NCBI RefSeq assembly: GCF_030687145.1
Contig: NZ_CP117460.1
Location: forward strand, 4,278,001-4,342,000
Direction of reading: 5' to 3'
From: Pseudomonas sp. FP1742
GTDB lineage: Bacteria; Pseudomonadota; Gammaproteobacteria; Pseudomonadales; Pseudomonadaceae
DNA length: 64,000 nt
Below, in pieces: positions 46,201 through 54,787 of the stretch. The position numbers and the translations under genes are program-made. Under the pieces are notes generated by a model that saw only the letters and a list, made by a program, of their open reading frames with translations, ran no database searches and had not been told where the DNA came from. Within the stretch, counting starts at the first letter, position 1. Every line of letters starts with the position of its first letter.

Positions 46201-46908
46201 ATGTTAATGTTCCAATTAGACAATTTTCAGCTTCCTTGGCGAGTGGTTATAGTGAAAAAAGAAGTGCAGCAATCATATAAGGCGATCCAGGTTGACGACG
46301 TTACGACACTGCTGATCGAAAATATTGATCCTGCTCTGGACATCGAAAGTCTTGAGTTCCGCGCGCAAGCTCGCGGACACGATTCTGAACAGTTAGGCAG
46401 TAAGAGAAAAACTGAACATTTTGCAGCAAGAGAGGCGCTTTCCAAATTGCTGAAAACCATAGGCCGAGACAAAAATCTTTCCTATTCCTGGCCTTCGCGA
46501 ACAGCCCCCCCACGATTCGACGATTTGTCAATGAGTGTTGGGCACTCCGATAATCTGGTGATCGCTGGATTGACGAAAGGTAAAAACCGATTATCTCCGG
46601 AACTCGCTGAGTTTGTTAAGACCAGAGTTCTTACGGTAAACGATGTGTGGGACGAGCACACTAATCGTGAGGCTTTCCTCACAACAGTATTTTCATATAA
46701 AGAATCATTTTTCAAGGCCGTGAGCTCGCTTTTGAACTTTACGCATTTGCGGCTTGATATTTGCTCTGTAGTACAACTCGATGAAAATCATTTCCGACTC
46801 GCCTCGTTGCTGGATTCAATCGAAGTGGTCATTCACGGAAACGGCGTATTGGCTGACGACTATATTTATACTTGGGTAATCGTACGCGCTAAAGATGAGA
46901 TGAGATGA
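46201..46908 (+). CDS. 4'-phosphopantetheinyl transferase, EntD-like, altered metal site
   Basis: The protein has 235 residues from ATG 46201 (GTG 46252 is also possible). GSKRKTEHFAAREALSKLLK corresponds to the KRKAEHLAGR block of EntD, LSMSVGHSDNLVIAGLTKGK to the SHC region, and LTTVFSYKESFFKAVSSLL to FSAKESVYKA. It should attach phosphopantetheine to the two island carrier proteins. Where EntD has Asp-x-Glu of the magnesium site, this protein has NRLSPEL, so the Asp appears replaced by Ser while the Glu is kept. Activity is therefore likely but not assured. Confidence 0.8.
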   Translation: MLMFQLDNFQLPWRVVIVKKEVQQSYKAIQVDDVTTLLIENIDPALDIESLEFRAQARGHDSEQLGSKRKTEHFAAREALSKLLKTIGRDKNLSYSWPSRTAPPRFDDLSMSVGHSDNLVIAGLTKGKNRLSPELAEFVKTRVLTVNDVWDEHTNREAFLTTVFSYKESFFKAVSSLLNFTHLRLDICSVVQLDENHFRLASLLDSIEVVIHGNGVLADDYIYTWVIVRAKDEMR

Positions 46909-47620
46909 ACACAGGGATAGGTAAATACCCGTTCTTTCGCTGTGTAAATATCTTATTTTGCACTGGCGATGAGTGTAGTTCAGGCGAAAAAAAAATCGCC
47001 AAAGATACGAGCCAGCCGCTCTTTTGTCGTGAGGTGTCGCCGACGTGGCGAAGACCGAAGAAAGTGCACTAATTTCGTGCATAGTGTAGATATCCTCGCT
47101 TCCTTATGAGGGCAGGCATCATTGCCGATGATCTGATTTTACTTGCATAAAGAAACTACTACAAACCTCTTTATTTTACAATGCAAAATGTTGCGCCGTT
47201 CACTTTTTGTATCTATTTTTCGAGACTATGCCTTCGTGAGACAAGAGTCATTAAGCGACAAGCCTAATAACGTGAAAACCATGTCATTCTATGACTTTTC
47301 GTTACTAGACCGACGTTCATCTGAATGATAAAGTTCAAGTAGGGGATTTTTGTGAGTGACGAAATTGTCGGATGTTTTTAACCGATGAGTCGTGAAACGG
47401 AAAGGACATCCACAGGTACGATGAGCACCCTTCCTTTCGCACGTTTTTCTCGCTGCCAATCTGACCTGATAGGTGCTGCTGTCCAAAAAAATGGTGCAAA
47501 GTGCACCTCATGAAGAGTGCGTTTGAATGTAAAAGCGAGTTGATTTTAATGTTGGATTTCGGCAGAAAAATCACAAAAACACGCATCGCTTGATCATTTC
47601 ATAAACATCAAGGAGCAGGG
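46909..47620. other. AT-rich gap before the exporter gene
   Basis: About 710 bp without a supportable gene. It contains a GGCGAAAAAAAAATCGCC mini-hairpin near 46,984 and a perfect GGTGCA-AAG-TGCACC palindrome at 47,493-47,507, 113 bp before the exporter ATG, which may be an operator. Confidence 0.45.
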
Positions 47621-48847
47621 ATGAACAGGGTTCACAGGTTGATTTTGCAATACGCGTCCTTATATGCTATCGACGGATTTATCACCGCCGTAAGTGCATT
47701 AGTATTACTCAGGACCGGCGCCAGCGCGATGGAGCTTTCCATTGCAGTATGTTTGATTACCATTCCAAGGATCGTGGTAGGCCCATTTTTTGGGGTGATC
47801 GTAGATAAGGTAGACCGTAAGCGTTGTATGTTTTTTTCCACCCTTGCTCTTTTCTCGGGGTTGCTTTTTGCAGCATTGTCAATATCTAATATTTTCAGCT
47901 TACCGGTCGTGATTGCGATATGGCTGTTGAATTTGCTCACAGCGGTAAGTGTCTCTATGAGTACACTCGCATCCAGGGTATTACTCAGAAATTACTCAAC
48001 GCTTGAGAATCTTGCGAAAAATAATGGAATGATACAGGCAGTTACATGGCCTTCTTATTTTGCCGGTGCCGGACTTGTCGGCTTGGTCGGCGACTTTAAT
48101 GTTGCATTCTGGATTGTCACGGCGTTCACAGCATTGATGTTTTTGGCGATAGGCTTTTTTTTCGAAGACGCGAAGGGCGACTCTTCTAAAAACCAAAGCC
48201 TTCATTTCTTCAGCGATATTGCGGAAGGTTATCGAGAACTGAAAACCCACCAAAGCCTTCATGTGCGAATGAAATATTATCCCATCTTCACTTTTTACTG
48301 GCGAGGGATGATAAATATCCTTCTGCCTTTGGTGGTAGTCCAACAGTTAAATCTGCCGAACTCCTATTACGGAACTCTGCTCTTTGTTAACGGTGCCTTT
48401 GAACTACTTGCCAACATTGTGGTGGGTCGGATCTCTTGGCTCAGTCACTTCAAGAGTTCTTTCTGGTCAGAAGCTCTTTTGCTCTGTGGCTTGTCTATTA
48501 CATGTCTGGTAGTCTTCTTTCAATTTCCACCGGAGTGGTTGTACGCATCCGTAGCCATTGTCGGTATCGCGGCAGCATTCGCGGACATCCCTTTCGCGAC
48601 AGAAATGCAATTGAAGATAAGCGGCCCCAACCAAGGTAAAGTCTTTAGTTTTTGGTATGCTTGGGGCGGTTTAGGTGGGGGAATTGGCACATTAGTAGTA
48701 GGTGCGTCTGTGGATGTACTAGGAATGAAAATGGCCTTGATGTGCCTAGTTGGCTTGCTGATCCCTGCTGCGCTTTATATCTTAAGTTATGGGCTTCGTC
48801 GAGCCAGCATGACGAAAAAGCAGGGAGAGTTTTTTGAACACTCATAG
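47621..48847 (+). CDS. MFS exporter
   Basis: This 408-residue inner-membrane protein shows about twelve hydrophobic helices. The loop between helices 2 and 3 has the MFS signature GVIVDKVDRKRCMFF; the N-terminus resembles the DHA/EntS-like MFS group (RTGASAMELSIAVCLITIPR). AAGGAGCAGGG precedes the ATG. Its place in the cluster suggests export of the product and possibly self-protection. It converges on the aminotransferase gene, with a shared terminator. Confidence 0.88.
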   Translation: MNRVHRLILQYASLYAIDGFITAVSALVLLRTGASAMELSIAVCLITIPRIVVGPFFGVIVDKVDRKRCMFFSTLALFSGLLFAALSISNIFSLPVVIAIWLLNLLTAVSVSMSTLASRVLLRNYSTLENLAKNNGMIQAVTWPSYFAGAGLVGLVGDFNVAFWIVTAFTALMFLAIGFFFEDAKGDSSKNQSLHFFSDIAEGYRELKTHQSLHVRMKYYPIFTFYWRGMINILLPLVVVQQLNLPNSYYGTLLFVNGAFELLANIVVGRISWLSHFKSSFWSEALLLCGLSITCLVVFFQFPPEWLYASVAIVGIAAAFADIPFATEMQLKISGPNQGKVFSFWYAWGGLGGGIGTLVVGASVDVLGMKMALMCLVGLLIPAALYILSYGLRRASMTKKQGEFFEHS

Positions 48848-48875
48848 AGTAAGATACTGATCTTTTATTATAGAC

Positions 48876-48910
48876 CCCAGAGACACTTAGATTATCTATC
48901 TATCTCTGGG
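48876..48910. terminator. Bidirectional terminator, exporter / aminotransferase
   Basis: CCCAGAGA and TCTCTGGG pair across a 19-base AT-rich loop between the convergent genes. Confidence 0.65.
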
Positions 48911-48930
48911 ACTTACCCGCTTGGATAGCT

Positions 48931-50058
48931 TTAAAGCAAAGGTGCGCTGACCTCGGCAAGGACCTCAACTAGCGAGTTACGAAATAGTTGCATTTCTTCC
49001 GACGTTCCGATTGAAACTCTTAACCACGACTCTGGGCCGACTTCACGAATCAGTACACCGCGCTTTATTAATCCTTCCCAAACAGCTCGGCGGTTTGAAA
49101 ATTGTCCAAACAGGATGAAGTTTGCATCCGAGTCTGCCGCAATCAATCCTTGTTCACGCAACCAGATAATTGAAAAATCCCGCTCCGCTTTCAACTGGTT
49201 TATTTTAGAGAGCAACTCTTCTTTGCCTGCAAGTGCTGCTCGAGCGGCAGCCTGAGTCAATGACGACAGGTGATAAGGCAATCGGGTCAACTTAATGGCG
49301 TCCACAATACTGGGCCCACTTGCGCAATAACCTAAGCGCCCTCCCGCGAACGCGAATGCTTTGCTCATGGTTCTGCAAACGACAAGGTTAGGAAATTCAG
49401 GTAACAGGTTCACCGCGCTCAATTTACCGTTTCGACGGAACTCGCCATAGGCTTCGTCGACAACGACAATTCCTGGTGCTACATTGAGTATCGATTCTAT
49501 TTCACTAAGTTCGAGAGCGGTTCCGGTCGGATTATTAGGTGAGGTCAGAATAATAATATGCGGTAAATGCTGTTCAACTTCGGAGATTACTTTCTGCATG
49601 TTTAAGGTGAAATTTTGTTCTCGCTCTACCGAAATCAATTGCGTGAGCGAGTTTCGACAGTACTCTTCGTACATTGCATAGGCCGGTGTAAAGACCATGG
49701 CTTTACGTCCTGGCCCACCAAAGACTTGCAGCAGTTGCTGCAGGATTTCATTTGAACCATTGGCGGCCCAGATATTATTGGCTTGAAGAGGCTCGCCAGT
49801 GTCGCTGCTTAAATAGTTGGCAAGTTCGGTTCTCAAGCTGAGAAACTCTCGATCTGGATAACGATTCATCTGCACTACCGCAACCGACACGGCTTCGGCA
49901 ATGGATCGCACTAATTCTGGGGACGGTGCGTACGGATTTTCGTTGACGTTTAGTCGCGCGATACATTCAAGCTGAGGGGCGCCATAAGGTGATAGACCTC
50001 GCAAATCATCGCGAATGGGTAGTTCTGATAATGGTGTTACTTTCCATGGCCTATGCAT
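48931..50058 (-). CDS. HisC-like class I/II aminotransferase
   Basis: From ATG 50058, which has AAGGAT at the right distance, the protein has 375 residues. LNVNENPYAPSPELVRSIAE is the HisC-type opening. SPNNPTGT (173-180), VVDEAYGEF (200-208) and TMSKAFAFAGGRLGY with PLP Lys233 are all present. Histidinol-phosphate aminotransferase homologues in clusters often serve other amino acids. Core histidine genes are not nearby, so a pathway-specific transamination or recycling of an amino-acid by-product is more likely than histidine synthesis. A longer frame to 50085 lacks a ribosome site. Confidence 0.85.
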   Translation of the reverse strand: MHRPWKVTPLSELPIRDDLRGLSPYGAPQLECIARLNVNENPYAPSPELVRSIAEAVSVAVVQMNRYPDREFLSLRTELANYLSSDTGEPLQANNIWAANGSNEILQQLLQVFGGPGRKAMVFTPAYAMYEEYCRNSLTQLISVEREQNFTLNMQKVISEVEQHLPHIIILTSPNNPTGTALELSEIESILNVAPGIVVVDEAYGEFRRNGKLSAVNLLPEFPNLVVCRTMSKAFAFAGGRLGYCASGPSIVDAIKLTRLPYHLSSLTQAAARAALAGKEELLSKINQLKAERDFSIIWLREQGLIAADSDANFILFGQFSNRRAVWEGLIKRGVLIREVGPESWLRVSIGTSEEMQLFRNSLVEVLAEVSAPLL

Positions 50059-50290
50059 ATCATTATCCTTCGGCGAATTGAGCATTATTGAAACAGCCTG
50101 GCATCAGGAACTGTCATATAGTTTTCGAGTACATCGTCCCTTCGATTCTCTATATGCACGTTGTGCTGTGCGCATCACCAATCCTAAATTGGAGACAATC
50201 AGTGACACGCATGCACGCTCTCCCCTAATTAATGGAAAAGGTCAACACTCATTTGGATAGGCACTTTTAGTGGAGCCAGGCTGTATATTT

Positions 50291-51583
50291 TTATAGATCC
50301 ATCTCTAACGCCAGCAAGTCTGTAAATGGTTGGGTACGTCGAATCAACCTGGCGTCGCCGCACTCGAGCAAGACTTCCGGCAATAGTGGTCGGCTATTAT
50401 AGTTGGATGACATGGAGGCGCCATAAGCTCCAGTGTCGTGCACGATCAAAAAATCGCCAACCTGAGCTTCGGGTAACAAACGAGGTGTGACGCCTTGCTC
50501 ATCTTGGGTAAAAATATCGCCTGATTCACATAACGGTCCTCCCACCACATAGGGAAGTTTTTGCCGACCAACCGAAGCACCCTGAGCATCCAGCAAGGTC
50601 ATATGGTGATAAGCACCATATAGGGTCGGCCGCATCAAGTCGTTGAAGCCTGCGTTCACCAAAATAAAATTTTGACGACCGGCTTTCTTGACCGCACGGA
50701 CTTCGGTGACTAAATAGCCTGACTCGGCTACCAGGAATCGGCCTGGCTCAATTTCCATTCGAACAGGATGGTTGAGTATCGCTTCAATATCCTTCCTGGC
50801 TTTGCCCCATGCTTTCGCATAGAGCTCAATATCCACCGATTCATCTCCCAGACGGTATGGAGTGGAAAGTCCTCCCCCGATTGAAAATGCTTCGATGTCG
50901 TGGTCGAGCGCCTTTACGGCCGCGACCATTGCACCACCGACTTGCTCCAGATGTGCGTAATCCACACCTGAACCGATATGCATGTGTAATCCAACCAGCT
51001 TTAATCCGAATTGGCGAATCACGCAGAGTGCTTCATCAATCTGATCATGCCATATGCCATGCTTGCTGTTTTCACCGCCTGTATTGGTCTTACGACTGTG
51101 CCCATGGCCGAACCCCGGATTAATACGCAACCAAACGCGGTGCCCCCGATGCTTTTCGCCCAGTTGGCGGAGCATATCGATCGAACCGGTATTAACCTCA
51201 ATGTTCAACTCAACGACGCGTCGCAATGTCGCCTCGTCAAATAAATCACAGGTCAGCACAATGCCTGCCGGCTCGCTAGCAGGATTGTATCCAGCGAGCA
51301 GCGCACGTTCGATTTCACCCAACGACACGGCATCGACCAGCACGCCTTTCTCGCGAATCAAACGGAGAATATGCAGGTTTGAGCAGGCTTTTTGTGCGTA
51401 CCGGATGACATCGAAGCCCTTCAATTGGTCGATTCGCGCTCTGATTGTCTGGGCGTCATAACACCATAGCGGCGTGCCGTGCTGCCTGACAGCGGAGATC
51501 AATTGCTGAAAAGAAGATGTATTTGGCATTGAAGTATTCGATCTGGAGTCGAGGAAGCCCCCATCATGCAGAGAGTTCTGCAT
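50291..51583 (-). CDS. lysA: Diaminopimelate decarboxylase (island copy)
   Basis: The protein has up to 430 residues (ATG 51529 is an alternative start). PLP Lys65 lies in RYAQKACSN. GLHMHIGSG (198-206), SIGGGLSTPY (234-243), MEIEPGRFLVAESGY and GGPLCESGDIF with Cys352 are the diaminopimelate decarboxylase signatures, so the enzyme should turn meso-diaminopimelate into L-lysine. The chromosome of a pseudomonad normally carries its own lysA beside dapF elsewhere; this copy in an island next to a lysine N-hydroxylase probably supplies lysine to the pathway. It is divergent from a LysR gene, as lysA is in E. coli. Confidence 0.88.
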   Translation of the reverse strand: MQNSLHDGGFLDSRSNTSMPNTSSFQQLISAVRQHGTPLWCYDAQTIRARIDQLKGFDVIRYAQKACSNLHILRLIREKGVLVDAVSLGEIERALLAGYNPASEPAGIVLTCDLFDEATLRRVVELNIEVNTGSIDMLRQLGEKHRGHRVWLRINPGFGHGHSRKTNTGGENSKHGIWHDQIDEALCVIRQFGLKLVGLHMHIGSGVDYAHLEQVGGAMVAAVKALDHDIEAFSIGGGLSTPYRLGDESVDIELYAKAWGKARKDIEAILNHPVRMEIEPGRFLVAESGYLVTEVRAVKKAGRQNFILVNAGFNDLMRPTLYGAYHHMTLLDAQGASVGRQKLPYVVGGPLCESGDIFTQDEQGVTPRLLPEAQVGDFLIVHDTGAYGASMSSNYNSRPLLPEVLLECGDARLIRRTQPFTDLLALEMDL

Positions 51584-51656
51584 TCAATAAAATATCTATT
51601 TTTTACTCAGTCATTCAGTTCCGATATGCTCTTTACTCATTGCGCGGAGCTCGGGA

Positions 51657-52586
51657 TTGGCCATTTCCATAAGACACATCGAAGTTTTCAGAGCCATCAT
51701 GCAGGCAGGGAGTGTTACAGGTGCGGCGCGTCTGCTCTTCACCTCGCAACCCACTGTCAGCCGGGAACTTGCACGGTTGGAAAACCTTTCTGGAATTAAG
51801 CTGTTCGATCGAGAAGGCGGTAGGTTGGTACCCACGGCCCAGGCAATGATGTTGCTTGAAGAGGTGGAGCGCGCTTACATCGGGCTGGAGCGCATAAACA
51901 GCGTTGCCCAATCAATTCGCCGCTTCGCGCATGGCCAACTGAGCATTACCTGCCTTCCATTGTTTTCACAGGCGCTGCTTCCTAAAGTGTGCCAGGACTT
52001 CCAGAAACAGCATGCTGGCATAGGATTGAGTATTACGGCACAGGAGTCCCCCTTGCTGGAGGAGTCCCTCAGCGCGCAGCGCTATGACCTCGGGTTGACA
52101 GAGAGTGAGAAGCTACCGCGTGGGACGCGCGGTGAACTACTGTTCTGCGCGGACATGGTTTGCATATTGCCAGAGCATCATCCTTGGCTGGCCAAGTCGT
52201 GTCTCACTGCCAGGGATTTTCATGGCGTCGACTTTATCAATCTCTCAGGCTTGGACATTTACCGTCAGGCCGTCGATGACCTCTTCCATCAGGCTGAGGT
52301 CGATAGGCATATCGTTATAGAAACCAACAACGCCGTATCGGTATGCGCCATGGTCAGGCAAAAACTGGGGGTGGCTATAATTAATCCCCTAACGGCCATG
52401 GATGAGTCGGCCAGAGGGCTGGCTATTCGACCTATCAGCTTATCCATTCCTTATCGCGTCACGTTGATCAGACCCGATTACCGCCCCTCATCCATCTTCG
52501 TCGACGAGTTCCAGAAGTCGTTACATACCGAGGCGTCACGCCTTGCAAAAGCACTGGATCAAAGGTTGGGAGGCTTTCGTTGCTAG
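51657..52586 (+). CDS. lysR: LysR-type activator of the adjacent lysA
   Basis: The TTG start at 51657 is preceded by GGAG at seven bases. The 309-residue protein follows the E. coli LysR very closely as I remember it: IRHIEVFRAIMQAGSVTGAA, TSQPTVSRELARLE, GQLSITCLPLFSQALLPKVC, QESPLLEESLSAQRYDLGLT and SVCAMVRQKLGVAIINPLTA. E. coli LysR senses diaminopimelate and activates lysA, which is divergent there as here (73-bp gap). It is thus the likely local control of lysine supply, and perhaps of the whole cluster. Confidence 0.9.
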   Translation: MAISIRHIEVFRAIMQAGSVTGAARLLFTSQPTVSRELARLENLSGIKLFDREGGRLVPTAQAMMLLEEVERAYIGLERINSVAQSIRRFAHGQLSITCLPLFSQALLPKVCQDFQKQHAGIGLSITAQESPLLEESLSAQRYDLGLTESEKLPRGTRGELLFCADMVCILPEHHPWLAKSCLTARDFHGVDFINLSGLDIYRQAVDDLFHQAEVDRHIVIETNNAVSVCAMVRQKLGVAIINPLTAMDESARGLAIRPISLSIPYRVTLIRPDYRPSSIFVDEFQKSLHTEASRLAKALDQRLGGFRC

Positions 52587-52897
52587 CGGCTCTTGAGAGT
52601 CAGCTGTCATGGTAGGTCGCTGGCCTACTCAAACAAACAGCCACCCAACCTTCGCATCCAGAAGCTACGGATTGGGATCCAGGCTGTATCCCTTTTTTGA
52701 AGGAAAACCGCTTCGCCGTACTATCCACATCTTTCACGATCGACACATCCCAAGCGAACGCTGAGATGTAAACAAACGCGTTGCATGACTCAATTTACTT
52801 AATTCGCATAAAATACGGGCTTTATTAGGATAATCGTAGGGATATAAATTTTATAGATCTTCATAATTTCATTATAAAACAGGTAGTTATTTTTCTA

Positions 52898-52923
52898 TTC
52901 GAGTCCAGGTCGTGAGCCAGACA
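52898..52923 (+). repeat. attR of the tRNA-Asn island
   Basis: TTCGAGTCCAGGTCGTG then AGCCAGACA matches tRNA-Asn 30,256-30,282 with one G missing in the acceptor stem. Confidence 0.85.
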
Positions 52924-52933
52924 GCAAAATCGA

Positions 52934-52967
52934 AAAGCCCCTGAATCGAAAGGTTCAGGGGCTTTTT
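52934..52967 (+). terminator. Original tRNA-Asn terminator, now beyond attR
   Basis: AAAAGCCCCTGAA pairs with TTCAGGGGCTTTT, then T run. It probably ended the tRNA-Asn transcript before the island inserted. Confidence 0.8.
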
Positions 52968-53022
52968 TGTGTTTGCGATAAAGTCAAAAGATCGCAGACC
53001 GCAATCTTTTGACTATCGATCT

Positions 53023-54540
53023 TTAGACATGCTCACTGCTTTTCGCATGCACCGCCCGCAGCTCGGCATGCCCATGCTCTGCCTCCACCACCGGAATCTC
53101 ATTCCCGTCACAGTCGTGCAGTTTACCTGCGCTGAAGTAATCCCCTTCCCGAAGCGCTGCCAGATCCTGATAACGCAAGACCCGCTCAGTACCGGCCGCG
53201 AACACCGATTGCTGGTCCGAGTTGCCGGCCGTGAGGTGGTTGAAGGTCAGGTTCAGCACGATGGCCATGATCGCCGAGGAGCTGATGCCCGAGTGGAAGA
53301 TCGTTGAGAACCAGCTTGGGAAGTGGTCGTAGAAGTTCGGCGCGGCGATGGGGATCATACCGAAACCGATGGAAGTGGCGACGATGATCAGGTTGACGTT
53401 GTTGCGATAGTCGACCTTGGACAGCGTCCGTATGCCGCTGGCGGCGACAGTGCCGAACAACACGATGCCGGCGCCGCCGAGCACCGAGGTCGGCACGGCG
53501 GCGATGACCCGGCCCATGAACGGCAGCAATCCGAGCACCACCAGAAACACACCGCCAGTGGCCACCACGAAGCGGCTCTTGATCCCGGTGACCGCCACCA
53601 GCCCGACGTTCTGGGCGAAGGCGCTCTGAGTGAAGGAGCCAAAGATTGGCGCGATCATGCTCGACAGCATGTCGGCGCGCAAACCGTTGCCCAGGCGCTT
53701 GGAGTCGACCTTGGTGCCGATGATTTCACCAACGGCAAGGATGTCGGCCGAGGTTTCCACCAGGGTCACCATGACCACGATGCACATCGACAGGATCGCG
53801 GCGAAGTGGAAGGTCGGCATGCCGAAATGGAACGGCGCCGGAAAGCCGAACATCGGCCCTTGGGTAACGGACGAGAAATCCGCCATGCCGAGGAACACGG
53901 CGATGACCGTGCCGATGACCATCGCCAGGAGGATCGACAAACGGGAGATGGTCGCGCTGCCGATCTTGCTCAAAAGCAGCACCAGCACCAGCGTCACCGC
54001 CGCCAGACCGATGTTCGCCATGCTGCCGAAATCCGGCGCATGGCTGTTGCCACCCATGGCCCAGCGCGCGGCCACCGGCATCAACGTCAAGCCGATGGTG
54101 GTGATCACAATGCCGGTCACCAGCGGTGGAAAGAACTTGGTAATCCGTGAGAACACCGGCGTGATCAGCAAGCCAATCAGCGACGCGGCAATCACTGCCC
54201 CAAGAATCGACTGAAAGCCGCCCTCCCCGCCACTGCTGACAATTGCCACCATGGTTGCAACACCAGAGAACGACACGCCCTGCACCAGCGGCAACTGACA
54301 ACCGAAAAACGGCAAACCCAGGGTTTGCAGCAATGTCGCCAGCCCCCCTGCAAACAATGAAGCAGCAATCAACAAACCGATGTCCGCCGGCGAGAGCCCG
54401 GCCGCCTGGCCGATGATCAAAGGCACCGCGACAATACCGCCATACATGGTCAGAACGTGTTGCAGGCCATAAGCCATATTCGCGCCGATCCCAAGGTTTT
54501 CGTCCTCAGGCCGTTGGTGTGAAACATGGGGCGTTTTCAT
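53023..54540 (-). CDS. Nucleobase:cation symporter-2 permease (xanthine/urate type)
   Basis: This 505-residue protein has 12-14 membrane helices. It begins near LGIGANMAYGLQHVLTMYGG, has the QH motif of NCS2 carriers, and carries the signature QNVGLVAVTGIKSRFVVATG, whose N-x-G pattern groups it with xanthine/uric-acid permeases rather than uracil ones. It would import purine bases with a proton. Upstream, palindromes at 54,592-54,648 look like regulator sites. Function within urate or xanthine use is inferred. Confidence 0.88.
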   Translation of the reverse strand: MKTPHVSHQRPEDENLGIGANMAYGLQHVLTMYGGIVAVPLIIGQAAGLSPADIGLLIAASLFAGGLATLLQTLGLPFFGCQLPLVQGVSFSGVATMVAIVSSGGEGGFQSILGAVIAASLIGLLITPVFSRITKFFPPLVTGIVITTIGLTLMPVAARWAMGGNSHAPDFGSMANIGLAAVTLVLVLLLSKIGSATISRLSILLAMVIGTVIAVFLGMADFSSVTQGPMFGFPAPFHFGMPTFHFAAILSMCIVVMVTLVETSADILAVGEIIGTKVDSKRLGNGLRADMLSSMIAPIFGSFTQSAFAQNVGLVAVTGIKSRFVVATGGVFLVVLGLLPFMGRVIAAVPTSVLGGAGIVLFGTVAASGIRTLSKVDYRNNVNLIIVATSIGFGMIPIAAPNFYDHFPSWFSTIFHSGISSSAIMAIVLNLTFNHLTAGNSDQQSVFAAGTERVLRYQDLAALREGDYFSAGKLHDCDGNEIPVVEAEHGHAELRAVHAKSSEHV

Positions 54541-54591
54541 GGTTGGGGGGTTCCCTGGTTTTTGTTATGCGCACACTGTATTCAATACTCA

Positions 54592-54648
54592 GGACAAATG
54601 TCCATAGAGTTGTATACAACCAACCAGTCAGATTATGGACACTTGTCC
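54592..54648. promoter_or_regulatory. Operator cluster upstream of the purine permease
   Basis: GGACA-AA-TGTCC (54,592-54,603) and GGACA-CT-TGTCC (54,637-54,648) flank GTTGTATACAAC (54,609-54,620). TTGTATACAA is typical of GntR-family operators. Confidence 0.5.
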
Positions 54649-54787
54649 ACGCCGCCCTTTGGCCATAGCGCCTCCAGCCCCAAACGTCTTGAAATACATC
54701 CCTGCGCCCCTATCCCTCCTCACCGCTAATCTTTTGCTTTCCAAGCGACCGCCGGCACGGACGCCTCCTCGCTTATACATATAAAGT

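Larger units (their letters stand above)
30279..52923. mobile_element. ~22.6-kb genomic island at tRNA-Asn carrying a biosynthetic cluster
   Basis: The element is bounded by the tRNA-Asn 3' end and an imperfect direct repeat of it. It begins with a tyrosine integrase in the usual position next to the tRNA, and holds a second integrase-family gene with a short partner. From about 34 kb the base composition is clearly more AT-rich than the flanks and codon use changes (many AAT, ATA, TTA). Beyond the right repeat there is a tRNA-type terminator and then ordinary GC-rich core genes. No conjugation, replication or phage structural genes were seen, so it depends on other elements for transfer. Confidence 0.88.
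52587..53022. other. Right end of island: non-coding, then attR and terminator
   Basis: No gene is visible. The AT-rich part stops at the attachment repeat (52,898), after which the sequence becomes core-like. Confidence 0.6.

Noticed and set aside
47143..47586. Short frames before the exporter gene
   Set aside because: Overlapping on both strands, without ribosome sites or plausible composition.
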